Shown here one piece after another: positions 1 through 5,343 of a stretch of DNA of 5,343 nucleotides. Each line of letters starts with the position of its first letter. Within the stretch, counting starts at the first letter, position 1. Source of the DNA: Thermoleophilia bacterium (GTDB lineage: Bacteria > Actinomycetota > Thermoleophilia > RBG-16-64-13). The notes beneath the pieces are model-generated. The model ran no database searches. It was not told the DNA's origin and worked only from the letters and a program-made list of their open reading frames with translations. The stretch covers positions 1-5,343 of the forward strand of contig JAFGIH010000213.1 in NCBI GenBank assembly GCA_016929985.1, read 5' to 3'. The translations under genes were made by a program, and so were the position numbers.

Positions 1-783
1 ATCGCTGCTGGTGACTTCGGACAGCGCGTCTCTCACAAGGGGCGCGACGAGATCGGCAGGTTCTCGATCGCCTTCAACAACATGGCCGGGCAGCTGGAGC
101 AGACGGAAAAAGTCCGACAAGAGCTGTTGGGGACCATCTCCCACGAGATACGTACTCCTCTCGCCACCATCGAGGGCTACATGCAGGGGCTGGTGGACGG
201 CGTGATACCCGAGGAGCCCGAGACGTACGAGTTGGTGAGAAGAGAAGCGGCACGGCTGAGCCGTCTGGTGACCGATATCGAGAGGCTCTCGCGTCTCGAG
301 GCGGGGGCGGAGCCCATCGAGCCCCGGCAGATTGACGCCGCGGAAGCGGTGGAAGCTGTGACTGCGCCCCTGAGGCCCCAGTTCGCCAACGCGGGTCTGT
401 CTCTCGAGGTCGATTGTGCGGATCCGTGTCCGAACGTGTGGGCCGACCCGGACAAGTTCTCCCAGATCCTGGGGAATCTCCTCTCCAATTCACTGCGCTA
501 CACGCCCCGAGGCGGAGAGGTCAAGGTCGCTGTGAAAAGCGAGGACGCCATGGTCGTCTTCGCGGTGGAAGACACCGGCACAGGCATCCCTCCGGCCGAT
601 CTGCCCCACATCTTCGAGCGCTTCTATCGCGTGGACAAGTCCAGATCAAGCGCCGGCGGGGGCAGCGGGATCGGGCTCGCCGTGGCAAAGGCCCTCACCG
701 AACAGATGGGTGGGTCGATCAGCGCCGAGAGCCTCCCGGGGACGTACACGCGCATCACGTTCCGTCTGCCGCGCTCCGTCTGA
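1..783 (+). CDS. Sensor histidine kinase, C-terminal part (5' end outside window)
   Basis: The frame is open from base 1, so the gene starts upstream; 260 residues are visible and end at TGA 781-783. Residues 1-30 look like the end of a HAMP linker (GDFGQRV...DEIGRFSIAFNNM). Next comes a HisKA dimerisation helix with the H-box SHEIRTPL; the predicted phospho-accepting His is residue 48. The HATPase_c domain shows the N-box NLLSNSLRY (Asn159 and Asn163), the G1 box EDTGTGIP (Asp191), the F-box IFERFYRVD and the G2 box GSGIGLAV (about 221-228). All catalytic motifs are intact, so it should be an active kinase. The HAMP remnant implies a membrane-anchored sensor of the BaeS/PhoR/ResE kind, whose N-terminal sensor and transmembrane segments lie outside the window. 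An OmpR-family response regulator is probably encoded just upstream, as is usual for this class. The ligand cannot be told from this part. An internal ATG at 82 lies inside the HAMP remnant and is not the start. Confidence 0.95.
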   Translation: MAAGDFGQRVSHKGRDEIGRFSIAFNNMAGQLEQTEKVRQELLGTISHEIRTPLATIEGYMQGLVDGVIPEEPETYELVRREAARLSRLVTDIERLSRLEAGAEPIEPRQIDAAEAVEAVTAPLRPQFANAGLSLEVDCADPCPNVWADPDKFSQILGNLLSNSLRYTPRGGEVKVAVKSEDAMVVFAVEDTGTGIPPADLPHIFERFYRVDKSRSSAGGGSGIGLAVAKALTEQMGGSISAESLPGTYTRITFRLPRSV

Positions 784-785
784 CC

Positions 786-817
786 GCCTCGGCCGGCCGC
801 CCGCGTACCGGCGAGGC
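786..817 (+). terminator. GC-rich hairpin just after the kinase gene, possible weak terminator
   Basis: Bases 786-791 (GCCTCG) pair with 812-817 (CGAGGC), and 793-796 (CCGG) pair with 808-811 (CCGG). One base, 792, is bulged and the loop is 11 nt. The hairpin lies 3 nt after the kinase stop codon. No T-tract follows, so it is not a classical intrinsic terminator. It may slow transcription or protect the mRNA 3' end, or be chance pairing in GC-rich DNA. Confidence 0.3.
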
Positions 818-837
818 CGCTACACCTGTCCGCGGGC

Positions 838-891
838 TTCACAAGACCCTTACATGCCGCTTACCCGGCCTCAATACGGGCTGGGCATACT
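838..891 (+). promoter_or_regulatory. Three 11-bp-spaced direct repeats (OmpR/PhoB-type operator) plus possible -10
   Basis: Three similar hexamers lie at exact 11-bp steps: TTCACA at 838-843, CTTACA at 849-854 and CTTACC at 860-865. Spacing of one helical turn is the hallmark of sites bound head-to-tail by OmpR/PhoB-family response regulators. The motif also resembles the GTTCACC-type direct-repeat units of actinobacterial PhoP boxes. A possible -10, CATACT, lies at 886-891, which puts the repeats over and upstream of the -35 position, as expected for an activated promoter with a poor -35. The array sits between the kinase gene and the small exported protein gene at 967. The inference is that the partner regulator of this kinase controls that gene. 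The repeat spacing is directly visible; the binding protein and the transcription start are not. Confidence 0.5.
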
Positions 892-966
892 CACCTCGAC
901 GCCTGATGCGCCCGAGTAGAGATGGGGCGCGGCGAACGGGAAAGAACGAGTAAGGAGAGTGCCAAA

Positions 967-1467
967 ATGAGTAGGCGCAGTAAGAGCATCCTGGTAGCAG
1001 TGCTGGCGGTAGTGCTGGCCTTAGCGGTGGCAGTTCCGGCCTTCGCCGCGGTGGAGACCCCCGCGGGGACACCTGCGGGCGCCGGGTACGGCGGGCAGGG
1101 TCATGGCGCCATGTTCGGCGGCGGTGCGGGTGTCCGTGGGATAGACGCGGCAGCCACGGCGCTCAACATGGATGCGGCTGATCTTGCCGCTGAGCGGCAG
1201 GCCGGCAAGAGCCTGGCTGATGTCGCCGCCAGCAAGGGCATGAGCACCGAGAGTTTGATATCGGCGCTGCTCGCCACCCGCGAGGCCGCTCTCGCTGACG
1301 CGGTGACGTCCGGCAGGATCACGCAGGAGCAGGCCGACTACATGCTCGACAACATGAGGGCGAACATCGCCGACCACATTGACGATACCGAGGTCGGTCC
1401 CCGCGGTGGGAGCCGGGGATTCGGTGGGCAAGGCATGCGTGGCGCCTGCGGAGGCAGCTGCCAGTAG
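967..1467 (+). CDS. Small secreted protein, DUF2680/YckD-like, Gly-rich flanks
   Basis: The protein has 166 residues. The start is ATG 967, chosen because AAGGAG at 952-957 lies 9 nt upstream and the product then opens with a clean signal peptide: basic MSRRSKS, a hydrophobic core, and predicted cleavage near AFA-A (residue 27/28). An in-frame ATG at 922 would add 15 charged residues and has no better ribosome site. After a Gly-rich stretch (about 35-57), residues 58-140 form a helical region. It contains LNMDAADLAAERQAGKSLAD, a KGMS motif and SGRITQEQADYML. This pattern resembles the small exported DUF2680/YckD-type proteins, in which a helix-turn 'AGKSLA-(D/E)-(I/V)A' unit is followed by 'GRITQEQAD'; the assignment is from memory of the family pattern. 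The tail (144-166) is Gly/Arg-rich with Cys161 and Cys165 in a CGGSC motif, which could form a disulfide or bind metal. It lies just downstream of the kinase and the 11-bp repeats, and is closed by its own terminator, so it is probably monocistronic. Molecular function is unknown. Confidence 0.85.
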   Translation: MSRRSKSILVAVLAVVLALAVAVPAFAAVETPAGTPAGAGYGGQGHGAMFGGGAGVRGIDAAATALNMDAADLAAERQAGKSLADVAASKGMSTESLISALLATREAALADAVTSGRITQEQADYMLDNMRANIADHIDDTEVGPRGGSRGFGGQGMRGACGGSCQ

Positions 1468-1502
1468 TCTGCTGAAGAATCGACACCAGTTACGAAAAGC
1501 CG

Positions 1503-1533
1503 AAAGGGGCCGGGGCGACCCGGCCCCTTTTCC
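1503..1533 (+). terminator. Strong rho-independent terminator
   Basis: A perfect 12-bp stem pairs 1503-1514 (AAAGGGGCCGGG) with 1519-1530 (CCCGGCCCCTTT) around the tetraloop GCGA (1515-1518). The 3' arm runs into a short T stretch (1528-1531). It lies 36 nt after the stop codon of the small exported protein and separates that gene from the protease operon. The A-run on the 5' arm gives a weaker terminator for the opposite strand, but no gene converges on it here. Confidence 0.9.
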
Positions 1534-1564
1534 GTCGTCGCCCGGACCCGTCTGCCCCGGGTCA

Positions 1565-1593
1565 TTGCTTTCGAATCGGAAGCGGACTAGAGT
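1565..1593 (+). promoter_or_regulatory. Candidate sigma70-type promoter for the protease/SLH operon
   Basis: TTGCTT (1565-1570) and TAGAGT (1588-1593) are separated by 17 bp. The -35 matches TTGACA at 3 of 6 positions and the -10 matches TATAAT at 4 of 6; TAGAGT is a familiar -10 form in high-GC actinobacteria. It lies after the terminator and before the ribosome site at 1636-1641, which gives a 5' leader of about 45 nt. Position supports it, but the hexamers alone are weak. Confidence 0.45.
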
Positions 1594-1646
1594 GTTGATT
1601 GAGCGCATATTCCCACAGGCGGTCGCGCCAGGCTTGGAGGTGTCAC

Positions 1647-3845
1647 ATGACATCGGCTCCTCGTCCTTCTCACCTACCCATTTGCGGCCGGCGGACTGCC
1701 GTGAGAGCGACCATCCTGCTGGCCCTCGCCGCGGTGATGGTACTGTTCTTGTTCGCCGTTCCGGCTCTTGCCGGAGACCCGCCCGTCAGAGACCGGGTCA
1801 TGGTGGCTCACCAACCCGGGGTAGCCGGTCAGGTCGCGGCCGAGCGGGCCATCCGCGGCGCTGGCGGTAGTCTCGTCGAGTGGGTGCCCGGTACCGATAT
1901 CGTGGTCGCCCTGGTGCCCCGCCAGGCCCTCGCCGGGCTCGGACGCGCCCCGGGAGTCTCGGTCGTAGAACTGGATGCCCGGGTGCAGATACTGGGCGGC
2001 GACTGGGGGGCGTCCGGCAAAGGCGGCGACCTTGATGCCGTTGCTCAGGCGGCCGAGTCTATCGGGTGGAACATCTCCCGCATAGGCGCCGACACGGCTT
2101 GGACGGTCAGTGCCGGCCGGGACGTCAACGTAGCCATCCTCGACACGGGTATCGATCTCGATCACCCGGACCTGATGGCCAATATCGAGGGCGGCTACAT
2201 GGCCATCCAGACCGGGGCCTACTCACGGCCCGCCGCGCAGACCTACAACGATGACAACAATCACGGTACCCATGTAGCGGGCATCGTGGCCGCGGTCAAG
2301 GACAACGGCATCGGGGTAGTCGGAGTGGCTCCCGAGGCCGATCTCTACGCGGTCAAAGTCCTCGATCAGAATGGCAGTGGATATCTGAGCGACATCATAG
2401 AAGGCATCCGTTGGGCTATCGGCACCCGGACCGACGCTGATCCCGGCAACAACATCCACGTCATCAACATGAGCTTGGGGACCACCAGCAACGTCTACCT
2501 TTTTGAGGACGCCATCATCGATGCGGAAGACGCGGGCATCATGCTGGTAGCGGCCGCCGGGAACAACGGCCCTGCCGAAGGCACGGTGACTTATCCTGCC
2601 GCCTACTCGTCGGTCGTCGCGGTGGGCGCCACCGACGAGCAGGATGCGGTCGCGAGCTTCTCCAGCCGGGGAGTGCAGGTATACCTCTCCGCCCCCGGGG
2701 TGGCCGTTCTCTCTACCATCGCCACCGGTGGCTACGCGGCGTATAGCGGCACCTCCATGGCTTCTCCTCACGTGGCCGGCGCAGCGGCTCTCATTCTGCA
2801 GACCGACCCGTTGGCCAATCCCATCGAAGTCACGGTGAGCCTCGGGGCCCATGCGGAAGATCTGGGACCATACGGCCGCGACACCGGTTACGGCTTCGGG
2901 CTGGTCCGCCCCGACCTGTCACTGGGCCTGACCACGCCTCCCGATCCGAACATGGCTCCCACAGCCTCGGACCAATCGGTGATCGTGGCCGAGGATGCCT
3001 CGTTGACCGTGACACTGGTCGCATCTGATGCCGATGGTGACGCTTTGACCTATTCGATCACCCAGCCGGCCCATGGAACCGCCACCCTGGTCGGCACGGG
3101 TCCCGGGGTCGTCTATGCTCCTGCGCCTGACCACAACGGCGCCGACAGCTTCACCTTCAGGGCCTACGACGGGGCGGCGTACAGCAACACCGCTACGGTG
3201 ACCGTCACGGTCACGCCGGTGAACGATACGCCGGTAGCCTACGCCCAGGCCGTCAGCACGACCCAGGACACGAGCGTCTCCACGACCCTCACCGGTAGCG
3301 ACGTCGACGACGGGGATGCTCTCACCTTTGCCATCGTGAGTGGGAGTGGGCCCACGCACGGCAACGCGATGTTGAATCCTGATACGGGGGAGGTGTTCTA
3401 CACTCCTGCGCCCGGATACGTGGGTGCCGACAGCTTCGCGTTCACCGTCAGCGACGGGACCGCTGAGAGCAGTTCTGCGACGGTGTCGATCACTGTGACC
3501 GCCGTGCAGAACGATGTCATGCATATCTCCAGCATCGACCTCGTGACCAAGAAGGCCGGGAGGAACGTGAGCGCCCTGGCAACGGTCACCGTTGTCGATG
3601 GCGCGGCGAGACTGCCGGTCGCGGGTGCGGCGGTGTCGGGCCATTGGACCGGCGCGACCGGCGACGTGGATTCGGGTGTGACCGACAGCGCAGGCCGGGT
3701 GACGCTGGAGTCGAACAAGATAAAGACCGCCGTGAGCGGCGTTACGACGTTCACCTTCACCGTGGACGGCGTGACGCTGAGCGGCTGGATCTACGATCCG
3801 TCCGCGAACGTGGAGATGAGCGCCTGGGTGACCTACTTCAAATAG
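1647..3845 (+). CDS. Secreted subtilisin-like (S8) serine protease with C-terminal cadherin/Ig-like domains
   Basis: The protein has 732 residues. The start is ATG 1647, with GGAGGT at 1636-1641, 5 nt upstream; TTG 1599 (16 residues longer) and GTG 1701 lack comparable sites. A signal peptide covers about 1-42, with a hydrophobic core at 23-38 and probable cleavage at ALA-GD. Residues about 49-117 look like an I9-type propeptide (DRVMVAHQPG...GVSVVELDARVQ) that would act as chaperone and inhibitor. The peptidase domain runs about 141-427 and has the full triad: Asp166 in AILDTGIDLDHPDL, His206 in NNHGTHVAGI and Ser370 in SGTSMASPHVAG, with oxyanion Asn306 in AAAGNNGP. It should therefore be an active endopeptidase outside the cell. 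Two repeats follow (about 435-527 and 528-623) of the bacterial cadherin-like/Big_9 type, each ending in TVTVTPVND or SITVTAVQND. A last beta-rich domain (625-732) contains PVAGAAVSGHWTGATGDVD and TDSAGRVTLES, like Ig-like domains found at the ends of other secreted proteases. There is no SLH, LPXTG or C-terminal transmembrane anchor. The SLH protein gene follows after 20 nt, so the two are probably co-transcribed. The natural substrate is unknown. Confidence 0.96.
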   Translation: MTSAPRPSHLPICGRRTAVRATILLALAAVMVLFLFAVPALAGDPPVRDRVMVAHQPGVAGQVAAERAIRGAGGSLVEWVPGTDIVVALVPRQALAGLGRAPGVSVVELDARVQILGGDWGASGKGGDLDAVAQAAESIGWNISRIGADTAWTVSAGRDVNVAILDTGIDLDHPDLMANIEGGYMAIQTGAYSRPAAQTYNDDNNHGTHVAGIVAAVKDNGIGVVGVAPEADLYAVKVLDQNGSGYLSDIIEGIRWAIGTRTDADPGNNIHVINMSLGTTSNVYLFEDAIIDAEDAGIMLVAAAGNNGPAEGTVTYPAAYSSVVAVGATDEQDAVASFSSRGVQVYLSAPGVAVLSTIATGGYAAYSGTSMASPHVAGAAALILQTDPLANPIEVTVSLGAHAEDLGPYGRDTGYGFGLVRPDLSLGLTTPPDPNMAPTASDQSVIVAEDASLTVTLVASDADGDALTYSITQPAHGTATLVGTGPGVVYAPAPDHNGADSFTFRAYDGAAYSNTATVTVTVTPVNDTPVAYAQAVSTTQDTSVSTTLTGSDVDDGDALTFAIVSGSGPTHGNAMLNPDTGEVFYTPAPGYVGADSFAFTVSDGTAESSSATVSITVTAVQNDVMHISSIDLVTKKAGRNVSALATVTVVDGAARLPVAGAAVSGHWTGATGDVDSGVTDSAGRVTLESNKIKTAVSGVTTFTFTVDGVTLSGWIYDPSANVEMSAWVTYFK
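2949..3515 (+). repeat. Tandem cadherin/Ig-like repeats encoded within the protease gene
   Basis: Two adjacent units of about 93-96 residues share one pattern: (A/T)xxQxVxxxxDxSxxxTLxxSDxDxxDALTxxI, then a HGxA...GxVxYxPAPxxxGADSFxFxxxDGxxxSxxATVxxTVTxVxND. The boundary is at about 3227/3228. The DxDGD/DVDDGD motifs resemble the calcium-binding acidic loops of cadherin-like folds. The units are clearly diverged at DNA level, so they are old duplications rather than a recent slip. They probably act as a spacer or as adhesive, glycan-binding or protein-binding modules. Confidence 0.8.
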
Positions 3846-3865
3846 TGCAGGTCGTGAGGCCACCT

Positions 3866-5122
3866 ATGCGGTCACCTACGAGGAGCGGGTCCTGCGTCGG
3901 CTTTCTTTGGTTGCCGGCGCTGGTCCTCTCCCTGCTTTACGTTGTGCTGCTGTTCGCTCCATCCGCTCTGGCAGCTTCCACCTTCTCGGATGTGCCCGAT
4001 ACCCATCCCTACTCGCCGGCCATCAACGATCTCAAGAGCCGAGGCGTCGTCAGCGGGTTCGCGGACGGGACCTTCCGGCCCAACGGTCAGATCACCCGGC
4101 AGCAGTTCGCCAAGGTGATCGTGAAGACCCTGGGGCTGCGGGTCACCGGGAACGAGGTCTGCCCGTTCGCCGACGTCGACCAGGGGTTGAGCCCGGCCGA
4201 TCCCTTCTATCCTGACAAGTACATCGCGGTCTGCGCCGCGGCCGGCATCACGACGGGCAAGACGGCATCGACCTTCAACCCTGAGGGCAAGGTGACGCGG
4301 GCCCAGCTCATCACCATGGTGGCCCGGGCCGCCGACCTGGCTTCCCCTCCCTCCAGCTACGTCCCACCCTTTGGCAACTTCGATCCTGCTCACTACCCCT
4401 GGGCCAGGAAAGCGGCCTACGCTGGACTGCTCGACGGTCTACAGGGCATGGGACGGAGCTTCGGCTTTTCCGCGCCCGCCACGCGGGGAGAAGTGGCGGA
4501 GGTACTGACGGCCGACAGGCGCTTCGGCGTGGATTACTCCATGACCAAAGTCGACTGGCCGGTCTTCTTCCGACAGCTCAAGGCCTCCGGCCGCGATTTC
4601 ATCGGGCGCTATCTGCCGTGGAGGGGATCCACGTGGCGGCAGGTGACCAAGACCGAACTTGATGCCGCGACCGCCGCCGGCGTCGACTACTTCTTCTGGT
4701 TCGAAGACTCCGACAACCACTTCGCGGCGCGTAACGGCTTCGCGCAAGGAGAGGCGGACGCCCAGGAGGCTCTGCGCGCTCTCGACAGGCTCGGCCTTCC
4801 GACTACCACCCCTGTCTACTACACGGTCGACTTTCCCGCCTCGGACGGTAGCGAGATAGACGCCTACTTCCGGGGCATCGTCTCGGTGGTGCCCGTCTCT
4901 CAGGTGGGTGCGTATGGCAACTACGTCACTATCGATTGGCTCCACCGGCACGGGCTCGCCACGTACTTCTGCCAGTCGAACGCGTGGCCTCAACCCGAGG
5001 GCTGGCACCCCGTCGCCCAGATGCGTCAGGACGTGACAAGCCTCTGGATCGGCGGGGTCCATTGCGACAGGCTCACGGTGACGGCGACCGATTTTGGCCA
5101 GTGTTGTGAGCCGGCGCCGTAG
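3866..5122 (+). CDS. Exported SLH-domain protein with Rv2525c-like (DUF1906) glycoside-hydrolase-like domain
   Basis: The protein has 418 residues. ATG 3866 is preceded by GTGAGG (3854-3859) with 6 nt spacing; GTG 3854, in frame and 4 codons upstream, is the alternative start. A signal peptide spans 1-36 (core about 15-30, cleavage near ALA-AS). Three SLH modules follow: about 38-91 (FSDVPDTHPYSPAINDL...GFADGTFRPNGQITRQQFA), about 98-157 (FADVDQG...FNPEGKVTRAQL) and a more diverged one at about 170-216 (ATRGEVAEVL). Each has the TRxx-type motif position used to bind pyruvylated secondary wall polymer. Residues about 220-412 match the DUF1906/Rv2525c-like domain, a TIM-barrel fold related to GH25-type hydrolases: GVDYS (Asp223), IGRYL, AAGVDYFFWFE (Glu280), GEADAQEALRALDRLG, PVYYTVDF (Asp322), VGAYGNY, and the C-terminal CDRLTVTATDFG (Asp409). 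Asp223, Glu280 and Asp322 are the likely pocket acids. Enzyme activity of this family is not firmly established, so the reaction (perhaps peptidoglycan or another wall glycan) is inference. Cys99/Cys123 in SLH2 and Cys369/Cys400/Cys413/Cys414 near the end could form disulfides. It follows the protease gene by 20 nt, so co-transcription is likely. Confidence 0.93.
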   Translation: MRSPTRSGSCVGFLWLPALVLSLLYVVLLFAPSALAASTFSDVPDTHPYSPAINDLKSRGVVSGFADGTFRPNGQITRQQFAKVIVKTLGLRVTGNEVCPFADVDQGLSPADPFYPDKYIAVCAAAGITTGKTASTFNPEGKVTRAQLITMVARAADLASPPSSYVPPFGNFDPAHYPWARKAAYAGLLDGLQGMGRSFGFSAPATRGEVAEVLTADRRFGVDYSMTKVDWPVFFRQLKASGRDFIGRYLPWRGSTWRQVTKTELDAATAAGVDYFFWFEDSDNHFAARNGFAQGEADAQEALRALDRLGLPTTTPVYYTVDFPASDGSEIDAYFRGIVSVVPVSQVGAYGNYVTIDWLHRHGLATYFCQSNAWPQPEGWHPVAQMRQDVTSLWIGGVHCDRLTVTATDFGQCCEPAP

Positions 5123-5218
5123 GATCGGCCGGTTCGGGGCACACTTCCGGGCATTCTGGGCGATAATGGAAGTCGATGAATCTTGCACAACATCCGGGGT
5201 GGCGCTTCCGTTCGCCCC

Positions 5219-5240
5219 GTTCGCTACCCGTTCGCTACCC
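5219..5240 (+). repeat. Perfect 11-bp tandem direct repeat upstream of the last gene
   Basis: GTTCGCTACCC occurs twice back to back (5219-5229 and 5230-5240). A shorter related unit, GTTCGCCCC, sits immediately before it (5210-5218), and a further G follows. The 11-bp period equals one helical turn, and the 5' half resembles GTTCACC-type direct-repeat units bound by PhoP-like regulators. It lies 74 nt before ATG 5315, so it could be an operator for that gene. It could also be a simple duplication. Confidence 0.55.
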
Positions 5241-5314
5241 GACCGCCTCCCATCCGTGCCACGGCCTCCGGCCCGCAACTGATTTGCAGCACCGGTCGAA
5301 AGGAGACCTGCCGC

Positions 5315-5343
5315 ATGGCAACGACTAACAAAGAGCTCCGCAT
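5315..5343 (+). CDS. Start of an unidentified gene, cut by window end
   Basis: ATG 5315 follows a strong Shine-Dalgarno AAAGGAG (5299-5305) with 9 nt spacing, and the frame stays open to the window end. Only MATTNKELR plus a partial codon is visible, too little to name a product. The 192-nt gap from the SLH gene, without a clear terminator, leaves open whether it is transcribed separately; the 11-bp repeat suggests its own control. No signal peptide is evident in these residues. Confidence 0.6.

Noticed and set aside
1021..1653. Open frame on the - strand (210 codons) across the small secreted gene and the terminator
   Set aside because: It runs through a strong terminator hairpin and opposite a gene with a signal peptide and Shine-Dalgarno; its product shows no domain pattern.
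3198..3214. Near-palindrome GTGACCGTCACGGTCAC
   Set aside because: It encodes the alternating Val/Thr strand at the end of the first cadherin-like repeat (TVTVTVT), so the symmetry comes from coding and not from an operator.
2919..3863. Long open frame on the - strand (314 codons)
   Set aside because: It lies antisense to the protease gene. Its product is rich in Arg, His and Gly with no recognisable motif, as expected for a high-GC shadow frame, while the + strand frame has clear domains.
5110..5134. Possible hairpin over the stop codon of the SLH gene (CCGGC ... GCCGG)
   Set aside because: The stem is only about 5-7 bp with a 12-nt loop and no T-tract, too weak to call a terminator.
5162..5188. 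GATAAT (5162-5167) and TTGCAC (5183-5188) as promoter elements for the 5315 gene
   Set aside because: GATAAT has no acceptable -35 at 16-18 bp upstream, and TTGCAC has no AT-rich -10 at the right distance downstream.
4439..5278. Open frame on the - strand (279 codons)
   Set aside because: It is antisense to the SLH/DUF1906 gene, has no ribosome site or family pattern that I can see, and its composition is that of a mirror of the real gene.

Overview
This is a high-GC window whose genes all read on the + strand, and most of them encode envelope or secreted proteins. The mix is a BaeS/PhoR-type histidine kinase, a small secreted helical protein, a large secreted subtilase with cadherin/Ig-like repeats, and an SLH-anchored DUF1906 protein. 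GC-rich coding, Shine-Dalgarno starts and SLH domains suggest a deep-branching actinobacterium or another high-GC lineage with an S-layer, such as Chloroflexota. This placement is inference; no rRNA or other phylogenetic marker is present.

Layout. (1) 1-783 is the C-terminal part of a sensor histidine kinase, cut by the window start. (2) 784-966 is intergenic. It holds a GC hairpin and three hexamers at exact 11-bp spacing, in the style of an OmpR/PhoB-family operator, with a possible -10 downstream. (3) 967-1467 encodes a small exported protein resembling the DUF2680/YckD type, closed by a strong intrinsic terminator at 1503-1533. (4) A candidate promoter (1565-1593) leads into a probable two-gene operon: a subtilisin-like protease (1647-3845) and, 20 nt later, a three-SLH plus Rv2525c-like (DUF1906) surface protein (3866-5122). 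(5) 5123-5314 is intergenic, with a tandem 11-bp repeat. (6) The first codons of another gene begin at 5315, behind a good Shine-Dalgarno sequence.

How it may work together. The kinase presumably pairs with a response regulator encoded upstream of the window. That regulator is a good candidate to bind the 11-bp repeats and control the small exported protein. The protease and the SLH protein are both exported. The SLH protein should be held on secondary cell-wall polymer, and its C-terminal TIM-barrel-like domain may act on the wall or a glycan. The protease could mature or trim surface proteins. These functional links are inferred from gene order only. I see no CRISPR array, tRNA, rRNA, insertion sequence or phage gene. 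The window looks like ordinary cell-surface gene content rather than a clearly new system; the most notable items are the direct-repeat operator and the protease/SLH pair.
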